NCBI GenBank assembly: GCA_003650785.1
Contig: QMRW01000020.1
Coordinates: 1-14,721 of the forward strand
Length of the DNA stretch: 14,721 nucleotides
Direction: 5' to 3'
Origin: Thermoprotei archaeon
Lineage (GTDB): Archaea > Thermoproteota > Thermoprotei > Thermofilales > B20-G17
Positions 6,131 through 13,044 of this stretch are shown here, piece by piece. A program made the translations under genes and the position numbers. The notes under the pieces were generated by a model. The model was not told the origin of the DNA. It was given only the letters and a program-made list of their open reading frames with translations, and made no database searches. The stretch's first letter is position 1. Every line of letters starts with the position of its first letter.

Positions 6131-7237
6131 ATGTGTCCTATAATAGTCGACTTAGATTACTATCCTGAGAAGGATATAGTACTCCTTCTCAGACTAAAAA
6201 GCAGAAGAAATATTAATATTATAGAGAGTATAGCGGAAATTCTTACACACTCTATAGGTATACTATGTAAGCATGGCTATGTTAAAATATTCGAGATCTA
6301 TGGAAACAGTGTTAAAGTAGCTATAGACTCTGTTCTTATCGAACATGGCAACATAGCTCGACTAATGAGTGTACTAAACAGAGTAGTATCTACTGTAATA
6401 GATCCCGCGGGAAACATAAGGATTGAAGACATAAGTATACCTCCCTCAGGACTAGAATACTTCAAAGGACCATTTAACGGTGTAGAGGGTGTGAGGAAGA
6501 TATTAAGTGTATTCGATAGACCACTGATTGCACTTAAATCATATGATACTACTATTGAACTAAATTTGGTAGACATACTATTAGAGGATTCTCTTTTATC
6601 CAGAGAAAGATTCTCTACGGAGTTCAAAAGGATAGTATCTAGGACACTATATATAGCCGATTTGAGTGCATTATGGAATAATATGGAGCGGTCTATGAGG
6701 TATCTACAAGATCTTGGAGTCGGTGGTATAGCTGTAGATATATCATGTATAGGATGGCCCTTCTTGAGTAGATTAAGAGAACTAGCTGAAGAATTTAACC
6801 TACTACTTTACGCTTATGGATCCCATTGGATGGGAAATAGAATTTCAGAAAGAGTCTACATCTATCTACTACGCCTTATGGGATTTGACTTAATCAATAT
6901 AGGTCCGCTTATGTCGCTTAGCAGCTATAGGCTAACCCAATTGAGGTATCTAGCCGATATTTGTAGAAGAACTAGTTTGAGAGAAAGACCCTCAGCCAGA
7001 ATGCTCTCAAAGAATTTTTCAAATATTAAACCTGCAATGCCTGCGGTAGATTATAAATTAGATCCAAATCTCATGTCCAAAATACCCAGATTTCTGGAAC
7101 AAGATGTAGTACTGGTATTGAACGAAGCAGTGGTTTCTTTGGAAGAAATTAATGAGAAGCTTAGAGCTATAAAATTAGCACTAGAAATTATCGAGGAGCA
7201 TTCTGGTTCAAGTAGCTCTAAAAGAGTCTCACTATAG
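6131..7237 (+). CDS. Divergent RuBisCO-like protein lacking the RuBisCO active site
   Basis: The 368 residues follow the RuBisCO large-subunit order. An N-terminal domain opens DYYPEKDIVLLLRL (9-22). Next comes IRIEDISIPPSGLEYFKGP (96-114), then GVEGVRKILSVFDRPL (117-132), the family's junction into the TIM barrel. Barrel strands follow: YIADLSA (174-180) for YLANITA, GVGGIAVDISCIGW (196-209) for the AVMVDVVxxGW strand, NLLLYAYG (223-230) for GLAIHAHR, and LMGFDLINIG (249-258). The end FSNIKPAMP (296-304) and QDVVLVL (324-330) matches IKAAFP and DIVLQL. Catalytic features are gone. KPK reads LKSYD; about 25 residues that would carry the carbamylated lysine KDDE are missing; HRAMH reads YGSHW (229-233); loop 6 GKxEG reads SLSSY (262-266); SSGG reads AVDY (305-308); and the phosphate-binding GGG reads NEA (331-333). 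Carboxylation is therefore not expected. The frame is intact and sits one base after lig, which argues for a conserved new role, structural or enzymatic. Function unknown. Confidence 0.85.
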   Translation: MCPIIVDLDYYPEKDIVLLLRLKSRRNINIIESIAEILTHSIGILCKHGYVKIFEIYGNSVKVAIDSVLIEHGNIARLMSVLNRVVSTVIDPAGNIRIEDISIPPSGLEYFKGPFNGVEGVRKILSVFDRPLIALKSYDTTIELNLVDILLEDSLLSRERFSTEFKRIVSRTLYIADLSALWNNMERSMRYLQDLGVGGIAVDISCIGWPFLSRLRELAEEFNLLLYAYGSHWMGNRISERVYIYLLRLMGFDLINIGPLMSLSSYRLTQLRYLADICRRTSLRERPSARMLSKNFSNIKPAMPAVDYKLDPNLMSKIPRFLEQDVVLVLNEAVVSLEEINEKLRAIKLALEIIEEHSGSSSSKRVSL

Positions 7238-7287
7238 TCCTAGAGATCTGGAGGTAAGATTAGGCTACTTCAAAATGTCTCGGTAAG

Positions 7288-7296
7288 TCTTTATAG
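7288..7296 (+). promoter_or_regulatory. TATA-like box of threonine synthase
   Basis: TCTTTATAG is centred about 27 bases before ATG 7320, as for a leaderless start, so thrC probably has its own promoter in the 82-base gap after the RuBisCO-like gene. Confidence 0.4.
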
Positions 7297-7319
7297 AGGA
7301 GAGGGAATAGTGGTAATTG

Positions 7320-8480
7320 ATGAGTATGCCTAGGTACACGTTTAGATTGTATTGCCATAAGTGTGGTAGAGAGTTTGACCCGTTAGAGCCCATTTGGAAA
7401 TGTGGTTGTGGAGGAATTTTAGACATAGAGATGATCTTAGAGGAAGTACAAGTTAGTAAGGAAGTTTTTAGAGGAAGAATATGTTCTATGTGGAGATACC
7501 TAGAATTACTCCCGATAGTGGATAAAAATAACATAGTCAGTCTTGGAGAGGGATGGACTCCAATAATTAATGATAGGAAAAATAGAAAAGTACATTTTAA
7601 ACTAGACTACCTTAACCCTACAGGCTCCTTTAAGGATAGAGGAGCCTCAATTTTAATATCCCATGTGAGGAGTATAGGAGTGAGTAGCATAGTCGAAGAC
7701 TCTTCAGGCAATGCTGGAGCTGCGATAGCTGCATATTCTAGCCTAGCTGGTATAAGGACAAAAATCTTCGTTCCAAAAGACGCTCCTAGGGAGAAGATCT
7801 TTCAGATAAGATCATATGGTGCTGAAGTTATTGAAATTCCTGGTAGTAGAGAAAATGTGAATAAAAAGGCTTTAGAGAGTTGTAGACATGCGCTCTACGT
7901 AGGCCATCTATGGAACCCATTTTTCATAGAGGGAATAAAGACTATGGCATTTGAATACTGTGAGCAAAAGAACTGGATAATACCAGATCTAGTAATAGTA
8001 CCAGTAGGAAGTGGGGGCCTACTCATAGGCCTATATAAGGGATTTAGAGAATTCCATCTACTCGATTTCATAGAGAGAATTCCTAGAATATATGGTGTAC
8101 AGGCTATGGGATGTTCACCAGTATATGATCTACTTCATGGAAAATGTACAGCTACTATCTCGTCTACACTTGCTGACGGAATAGCTGTACCAGATCCACC
8201 TCGTAAATTTCAGGTAGCTAAGATAGTATCAGAAACCGGAGGAGATATAATATTGGTAAATGATGATGAGATAATTAGAGCTTGGAAAGAACTCTGTAAA
8301 ATAGGACTCCTAGTAGAGCCAACCTCGGCTACATCCTATGCTGCATACATGAGATTAGTAGAGGAGGGAAGTATAGATCCCCATGAACACACTCTAATAC
8401 CACTTACAGGAATAGGTCTCAAAGCCCTCGATAGGTTGAGCAATATTATTAGTAGATATGGAAAACAGAGGTTTAACTAA
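7320..8480 (+). CDS. thrC: Threonine synthase (PLP-dependent)
   Basis: Converts O-phosphohomoserine to threonine with pyridoxal phosphate, the last step of threonine synthesis. The protein opens with a small zinc-ribbon-like unit (Cys12, Cys15, Cys28, Cys30), seen in many archaeal members. The fold-type II core shows SLGEGWTP (74-81), NPTGSFKDRGA (99-109) with the PLP lysine Lys105, DSSGNAGAA (127-135), the PLP-phosphate loop VGSGGLL (229-235), and the C-terminal TGIGLK (363-368). With 386 residues it is full length. ATG 7320 fits a leaderless promoter; TTG 7317 and ATG 7326 are alternatives of one residue more or two fewer. Related fold-type II enzymes such as threonine dehydratase are less likely, given the zinc ribbon and the SLGEGxTP segment. 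It is convergent with the radical SAM gene. Confidence 0.9.
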   Translation: MSMPRYTFRLYCHKCGREFDPLEPIWKCGCGGILDIEMILEEVQVSKEVFRGRICSMWRYLELLPIVDKNNIVSLGEGWTPIINDRKNRKVHFKLDYLNPTGSFKDRGASILISHVRSIGVSSIVEDSSGNAGAAIAAYSSLAGIRTKIFVPKDAPREKIFQIRSYGAEVIEIPGSRENVNKKALESCRHALYVGHLWNPFFIEGIKTMAFEYCEQKNWIIPDLVIVPVGSGGLLIGLYKGFREFHLLDFIERIPRIYGVQAMGCSPVYDLLHGKCTATISSTLADGIAVPDPPRKFQVAKIVSETGGDIILVNDDEIIRAWKELCKIGLLVEPTSATSYAAYMRLVEEGSIDPHEHTLIPLTGIGLKALDRLSNIISRYGKQRFN

Positions 8481-8584
8481 AGGAGTATTGAACAGAGCAT
8501 ACAATAGGCTCAATGACAAGTCATCATCTAGACTAAAGGCTGGCTAGAAATTGTTTGAGAGTTCAGGAAACTGTCTTCCATGTA

Positions 8585-9643
8585 TCATATCCATATACTC
8601 CTACCTCGCCATCTGTGACCTGTTATAGCAATCCTATGATCACAGTATTTACATCTATTCTCATCATTAAGTTTCCAACTTATTATTTCGAACCCTATTC
8701 TCTTAATTACTGGTTTACCACAGGAGGGACAGTATGTGTTCTCGCCTCTGTGACCTGGGAGGTTTCCGACATAAGCATATAGTATACCTTCTTCTCTTGC
8801 TACTTTCCAGAGTTCTTCTAATTTATCTATTGGAGTTGGAATTTTATCAATGAACTTATAGTATGGAAAGAACCTGCTTATGTGTAGTGGTGTTTCGTCC
8901 CCTAGAGCATCTATATGCCACTTCACCATCTTTCTAAACTCATCCACTGAGTCGTTTAAATCAGGTATTACTAAGTACGTTGTCTCTACATGTATCCCTC
9001 TATCCTTGAGCTCCTTAGTAGCCTGAAGTACTCCCTCAAGTTTACCCTTTATATACCTGGTATAAGTATTTGGATTGAAAGCCTTCACATCAACATTAAC
9101 TGCATCAATGTAAGGTATGAGTTCATCTAAGGGTTCTAGATTTATATGTCCATTTGTAACCAATACTACCTTTACTCCATCCTTTTTAACTAGCTTAGCT
9201 ACATCTAGCATATACTCATACCAGATTATGGGTTCGTTGTACGTAAAGGCTAAGAAGGGGACTCCATACTTCCTAATCCTATCTCTCATTTCCTCCGGAG
9301 GAATGTAATCATGATAGTATAGATCCTCGGGTCCAACCTGTGATATGCTCCAATTCTGACACCATGGACACTTGAAGTTACAACCTACTGTACTTATGCT
9401 AATTATAGGAGCTTCAGGATAGAAGTGAAAGAGAGGCTTCTTCTCTATAGGGTCAATAGCTAAAGATGATACAAGAGCGTAATTAAGAGTATGTAGCTTT
9501 CCTCCTATATTCTCTCTAACTCCACAAAGACCCCTACGTCCCTCGGGAATAATACACATGTGAGGACATAGTGTACACTGAACTCTCCTATCTCCTAGAG
9601 TATTATAGTATGCCGCCTCTCTGATATACTTCTTGTGCAACAT
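8585..9643 (-). CDS. amrS: AmmeMemoRadiSam-system radical SAM enzyme (PflA-like)
   Basis: Radical SAM protein of the COG1180 / AmrS family, 352 residues. The iron-sulfur motif CNFKCPWC (Cys88, Cys92, Cys95) binds the cluster used to cleave S-adenosylmethionine. An N-terminal cysteine set (CTLCPHMC, Cys23, 26, 30, and GLCGVR, Cys40) and a C-terminal zinc-ribbon-like unit (Cys305, 308, 331, 334) flank the barrel, as is typical of this family rather than of true pyruvate formate-lyase activases. Segments FTYNEPIIWYEY (133-144), LVTNGHI (161-167) and NVDVKAF (183-189) are barrel landmarks. Members usually occur with AMMECR1 and Memo homologues; neither is in this window, and the substrate is unknown. 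The ATG at 9643 follows GGTG by four bases. Confidence 0.92.
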   Translation of the reverse strand: MLHKKYIREAAYYNTLGDRRVQCTLCPHMCIIPEGRRGLCGVRENIGGKLHTLNYALVSSLAIDPIEKKPLFHFYPEAPIISISTVGCNFKCPWCQNWSISQVGPEDLYYHDYIPPEEMRDRIRKYGVPFLAFTYNEPIIWYEYMLDVAKLVKKDGVKVVLVTNGHINLEPLDELIPYIDAVNVDVKAFNPNTYTRYIKGKLEGVLQATKELKDRGIHVETTYLVIPDLNDSVDEFRKMVKWHIDALGDETPLHISRFFPYYKFIDKIPTPIDKLEELWKVAREEGILYAYVGNLPGHRGENTYCPSCGKPVIKRIGFEIISWKLNDENRCKYCDHRIAITGHRWRGRSIWI

Positions 9644-9671
9644 AGTACACCAAGTTATCTTTACTAAGTTG

Positions 9672-9682
9672 TAATATTAAAC
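9672..9682 (-). promoter_or_regulatory. TATA-like box of the radical SAM gene
   Basis: Minus-strand GTTTAATATTA is centred about 34 bases before ATG 9643, giving a leader of roughly ten bases that contains GGTG. The rest of the gap to 9870 shows no ORF or RNA gene that I can support. Confidence 0.4.
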
Positions 9683-9873
9683 TAATTCTCTCGGTATCGA
9701 TATTTTAGTTCATTATTAAGCCTGGTAACACTCCATATCCTAGTAGATTGAAATTATCCATGGCATTGAGAAAATACCTCTAGAGTTCTCGATAGAAATA
9801 TCTTTACTGTAGAACTGAGATATCTATGATGATTGGGGTTGTCAGTACACTGTCGCAAAGCTTAACTTAGGCT

Positions 9874-9910
9874 TAAGTATAAAAGTACAAGCTCTTTTTT
9901 AAGGTGGTGA
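9874..9910 (+). promoter_or_regulatory. TATA box and Shine-Dalgarno site of the TIM-barrel isomerase gene
   Basis: TAAGTATAAAAGT (9874-9886) lies about 35 bases before ATG 9915. GGTGGTGA (9903-9910) lies four bases before it, a strong archaeal ribosome binding site that confirms the start. Confidence 0.55.
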
Positions 9911-9914
9911 CCGT

Positions 9915-10739
9915 ATGTTACTAGGATTTTTAACTGGAGGACAACTAGGAGATCTGGATAGGAGTCTTAAATGGGCCGAAGAGCATGGATTCAGCTCAAT
10001 GTCTATAACCATACCAGTAGATAGTAGGTTCCTTAATGTAAGAGATATTATAGAGAATCCCTCTAAGTACCTCGACATAATATCCAAGTATAAGGTGAAA
10101 ATATCTGCTATAGGATTCTATGGTAATCCCATAGATGCGGATAGTACTAGGAGAAGACAACATAAGGAACATATGATGAATATAATAAAGGCTGCACACA
10201 AGCTAGAACTTCCAGTAGTTACTGGTTGGATTGGTAGGTACCCAGGTACTCTAGATGATAACATTAGAGAAATTAAAAAGGAGTGGCCTGAGATCATAGA
10301 GCTTGCTAAAGACTGTGAAGTGAAAATTGCTATAGAGAACTGTCCAGCAAACATAATGTATAGACCGGATATTTGGAGAAGGGTATTCGATGAACTGGGT
10401 AGTGAGATACTAGGATTAGAGTTCGATCCAAGTCACCTACTCTGTCAGCTTATAGATGTTATTAATATAGCTGATGAGTTCGGTGACCTGATATACCATA
10501 TTCATGCCAAGGATGCTGAAATAGATTGGAGAAGAGTGAGTGAACTCGGAATTACCATAGGGGGATGGTGTCCTCATAGACTTCCGGGCTTTGGCGAGTT
10601 AGATTGGGCTGCATTCTTCTCTGTACTTAAGAAGCATAAGTACGATTACGCAGTAAGCATAGAGCACGAAGACCCATACTTTGATTATGAGGAAGGACTA
10701 ATAGTAGCTAGAAAGTTTCTAGAGAGATTCATACCGTAA
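9915..10739 (+). CDS. Sugar phosphate isomerase/epimerase-like TIM barrel protein
   Basis: A 274-residue member of the xylose isomerase-like / AP endonuclease 2 superfamily, whose members isomerise or epimerise small sugars and inositol derivatives using a divalent metal. The expected ligands lie at the ends of barrel strands: Glu141 in IAIENCP, Asp171 and His174 in LEFDPSHL, His197 in YHIHAKD and Glu250 in VSIEHED. The segment GWCPHRLPGFGELDW (217-231) is the usual pre-final loop, where GxGxxDW recurs across sugar epimerases. The substrate cannot be read from sequence. DNA-repair endonuclease IV is less likely, because its extra zinc ligands are not evident. The gene has its own promoter and is followed after 40 bases by galT, so a role in hexose metabolism is plausible. 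Confidence 0.85.
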   Translation: MLLGFLTGGQLGDLDRSLKWAEEHGFSSMSITIPVDSRFLNVRDIIENPSKYLDIISKYKVKISAIGFYGNPIDADSTRRRQHKEHMMNIIKAAHKLELPVVTGWIGRYPGTLDDNIREIKKEWPEIIELAKDCEVKIAIENCPANIMYRPDIWRRVFDELGSEILGLEFDPSHLLCQLIDVINIADEFGDLIYHIHAKDAEIDWRRVSELGITIGGWCPHRLPGFGELDWAAFFSVLKKHKYDYAVSIEHEDPYFDYEEGLIVARKFLERFIP

Positions 10740-10741
10740 AA

Positions 10742-10751
10742 TCTTTTTAAC
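10742..10751 (+). promoter_or_regulatory. TATA-like box of galT
   Basis: TCTTTTTAAC is centred about 33 bases before ATG 10780 and directly follows the stop codon of the upstream gene. galT may thus be transcribed both from here and by readthrough. Confidence 0.4.
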
Positions 10752-10779
10752 TCTACTCTCCTATCAACCTGAAAATACT

Positions 10780-11739
10780 ATGTCTGCTATAAACGAACTA
10801 AGGTATAATCCACTTTTAGGTCGATGGATCATAATAGCTGCTGAAAGGGAAGAAAGACCCTGGAGACCAGAGACATGTCCCTTCTGTCCAGGCTCTGAGG
10901 AAGTGGATTATGGTATAAGTGTTATAACATTACCGAATAGATATCCTGCACTAGTAGTAAATCCAAGGCCATCCAGAGAAAGTGTAGATATTCTAAAGGT
11001 AAAAGGGGGTTATGGATACTGTAAAGTAGTTGTAGAAACAACTCTTCATGAGGGAGATCTATGTGACATAGGTCTCGATAATGTTGTAAAATACCTGGAG
11101 GAGATCATTAGACAACACAAAGAACTCAGTTCGGATCCCAGAATAAAGTACATCTTTCCATTTAGAAATAAGGGACCAGAGATAGGAGTATCACTACATC
11201 ATCCGCATTCACAGATCTACGCATTTCCCTTCATACCATTACGTATAGAGAGGGAGATAGAATGTATGAGGAAGTTCTGGAAAGAGAGAAGTAAATGTCT
11301 TTTATGTCATATAACTGAATTAGAGCTAAAACTTAAAGAAAGAGTAATTTACAATGGAGAGGGATTTATAGCATTAGTACCATTCTACGCTGAATGGCCC
11401 TACGAGGTTCACATATATCCTAAAAGACATATAAAATACCTGGTAGATCTAGAACGAAGTGAGGTAGAGGAACTGGCAAAGGTGTTACAATTAATTACAA
11501 GAGCCTATAATAAGTTGTTTGATAGACCTTTCCCCTATATACTCTCCTATCACCAGGCTCCAGTAAATTCGGGAGATTATCCATTCTATCATATGCACCT
11601 AGAGTTCTACCCACCTCTGAGAAGTAAAGATAAGCTCAAGTACACAGCTGGAGTAGAGCGTGGTACATGGACATTTACTTATGATGGGTTACCTGAGAAT
11701 AGAGCGTTAGAGCTCAAAAGAGCTATTGAAAAGGGCTAA
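10780..11739 (+). CDS. galT: Galactose-1-phosphate uridylyltransferase
   Basis: Transfers UMP between UDP-glucose and galactose 1-phosphate (Leloir pathway), supplying UDP-galactose for glycans. A HIT-superfamily protein of 319 residues. Its active motif SLHHPHSQIYAF (138-149) contains the nucleophile His143, and the zinc site is Cys33, Cys36 (CPFC), His90 and His141. RYNPLLGRWIIIAA (8-21) is the typical N-terminus, and YHMHLEFYPP (270-279) is the second-domain HxH segment. An additional CLLC (173-176) lies between the domains. No galactokinase or epimerase is visible here, so the true sugar could be another hexose 1-phosphate. The phosphoribosyltransferase begins four bases after its stop. 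Confidence 0.92.
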   Translation: MSAINELRYNPLLGRWIIIAAEREERPWRPETCPFCPGSEEVDYGISVITLPNRYPALVVNPRPSRESVDILKVKGGYGYCKVVVETTLHEGDLCDIGLDNVVKYLEEIIRQHKELSSDPRIKYIFPFRNKGPEIGVSLHHPHSQIYAFPFIPLRIEREIECMRKFWKERSKCLLCHITELELKLKERVIYNGEGFIALVPFYAEWPYEVHIYPKRHIKYLVDLERSEVEELAKVLQLITRAYNKLFDRPFPYILSYHQAPVNSGDYPFYHMHLEFYPPLRSKDKLKYTAGVERGTWTFTYDGLPENRALELKRAIEKG

Positions 11740-11743
11740 ATAT

Positions 11744-12496
11744 ATGAAATTACCACCAAATGTGATAGATGAGGAGGAACTTAGAGAAAAGAGATTTATA
11801 TTTAGGGATAGAGAGGAGGCGGGAGTCAGATTAGCTAGAAAGCTATCAATATTATCGAAGAAAGTAGATTTAGTGTATGCAATACCACGAGGAGGAGTTC
11901 CAATAGGAATAGAAGTAGCTAAAACTCTAGCTACTAAACTAGATCTACTGATTTGTAGAAAGCTTGTATTCCCCTTTAATAGAGAAGCTGGTTTTGGTGC
12001 TATAGATCCTGAGGGAGGAATCTACCTAAACCTGGAGTTAGTAGAGTATTTTCAACTGAGTAACAGCATTATAGAGATCTCTAAGACTGATGCAATAAAG
12101 GAGTTAATGCGCTTAAATAAATTACTTCGAAGAGGAAAAAAGTACAATAAATTAACTGGATCTGTGATAATAGTTGATGATGGAATAGCTTCTGGATATA
12201 CCATGATGTCAGCCGTAAGATTCGTGAAGAAAAAAGGAGCAAAAGAGGTGATAGTGGCCTCACCAACTGCTTCTCTGGCTGCTATAAGATTGCTCTCAAC
12301 TATAGCAGATCTAATAGTTATTTTAAATGTGAGAAGTGGTCCTGTGTATGCAGTAGCTGATGCATATGTGAATTGGTACGATCTAAGGGACTCTGATGTT
12401 TTAGAGTATTTGAAGAAAAACAGACACCTCTTACTCTTTAAGGTAAACTATTATCCGAGAAGGGGAAGGGAAGAAAGTGACTATTTCTATATATGA
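11744..12496 (+). CDS. Phosphoribosyltransferase domain protein
   Basis: A 250-residue type I phosphoribosyltransferase fold resembling the COG1926 group, which often works with an unknown base or has an uncharacterised role. FRDREEAGVRLARKL (20-34) and YAIPRGGVPIG (45-55) are hallmarks of this group. VIIVDDGIASGYTM (141-154) is the PRPP-binding loop with both acidic residues present, so it should bind PRPP. The basic, aromatic C-terminal tail (about 227-250) is not typical and may be species-specific. ATG 11744 is preferred; a TTG at 11726 would overlap galT. The four-base gap implies cotranscription with galT. Neither the acceptor base nor any link to galactose metabolism is evident. Confidence 0.85.
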   Translation: MKLPPNVIDEEELREKRFIFRDREEAGVRLARKLSILSKKVDLVYAIPRGGVPIGIEVAKTLATKLDLLICRKLVFPFNREAGFGAIDPEGGIYLNLELVEYFQLSNSIIEISKTDAIKELMRLNKLLRRGKKYNKLTGSVIIVDDGIASGYTMMSAVRFVKKKGAKEVIVASPTASLAAIRLLSTIADLIVILNVRSGPVYAVADAYVNWYDLRDSDVLEYLKKNRHLLLFKVNYYPRRGREESDYFYI

Positions 12497-12507
12497 GTTT
12501 TACTTTC

Positions 12508-13038
12508 TTACCTCATTAGATTCTTAAGGCTTTCTAGAGCTTCATTTAAATATGTCCATTCTAAGAGTGAGAGCTTTCTATTGAAGTATGGATTTGTATT
12601 ATCTGCAAGTCTTTGTAGGCACTTGTACACAAGATAGTACTCAGATTTATCATTTAGTGAAGATTTTAGTTTAGTTAAATCATCTAGAACTTCTTTACCT
12701 TTCATTATAACAACTTCATTTAATAGTATATACTCGTCTCTTATTCTTCTTACTAGGTCTTTGGCAAACTTTTTGCCTCTTTCAGTTAGAGTATATACCC
12801 TAGTAGTACCAAAAACGAGGACTTTAATTAGATCCATTTGTTGAAGTCTTATAATACTCTCTTCAACTTCTTTACTATATGGACCAAGAGGGCCTAGTTC
12901 ATATTTAAAGCCTAATAAATCGTATATAAAGAAGGGGACCTGCATCTTAATATAACCCTTGACAGGTTTACAGTTGTTTAAGTATAAATATAGCAATATC
13001 CATATGTCCTTTCGGATTCTTTTCACTCTCTTTAACAC
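12508..13038 (-). CDS. Small winged-helix-like protein (possible regulator)
   Basis: A 176-residue cytosolic protein without signal or membrane segments. Residues about 8-95 resemble an archaeal winged-helix fold of the YwgA-like kind. A helix-rich start is followed by FKYELGPLGPYSKEVEESI (44-62), a recognisable GPxSKEV segment, and a recognition helix ending in VYTLTERGKKFA (81-92), which reads like the wing of a DNA-binding domain. The remaining half is helical with no known motif. The GTG start at 13038 is supported by GGTGAG five bases upstream, inside the end of the upstream gene, so it is translated on the same transcript as the surface protein. It could regulate that gene, but this is inference. 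A second GTG four codons in is an alternative. Confidence 0.65.
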   Translation of the reverse strand: MLKRVKRIRKDIWILLYLYLNNCKPVKGYIKMQVPFFIYDLLGFKYELGPLGPYSKEVEESIIRLQQMDLIKVLVFGTTRVYTLTERGKKFAKDLVRRIRDEYILLNEVVIMKGKEVLDDLTKLKSSLNDKSEYYLVYKCLQRLADNTNPYFNRKLSLLEWTYLNEALESLKNLMR

Positions 13039-13044
13039 TTACAC

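Noticed and set aside
159..7237. rpiA plus the RuBisCO-like gene as parts of one AMP-to-RuBP pathway
   Set aside because: They are separated, on opposite strands, and the RuBisCO-like protein lacks catalytic residues; the AMP phosphorylase and ribose-1,5-bisphosphate isomerase needed are not present here.
7250..7333. Strong GGAGGT site after the RuBisCO-like gene with an open frame of about 24 codons
   Set aside because: No ATG, GTG or TTG start lies at a suitable distance, and the frame would overlap the thrC start, so it is not supported as a gene.
8500..8530. GATGATGA on the minus strand between thrC and the radical SAM gene
   Set aside because: No D' box or second C-type box follows at the right spacing, and no terminal stem could be seen.
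9815..9850. CTGA followed by ATGATGA in the gap before the TIM-barrel gene, suggesting a second C/D sRNA
   Set aside because: No C box lies about 12 bases upstream of the CTGA, and no CTGA-type D box lies at the proper distance after the ATGATGA, so the architecture fails.
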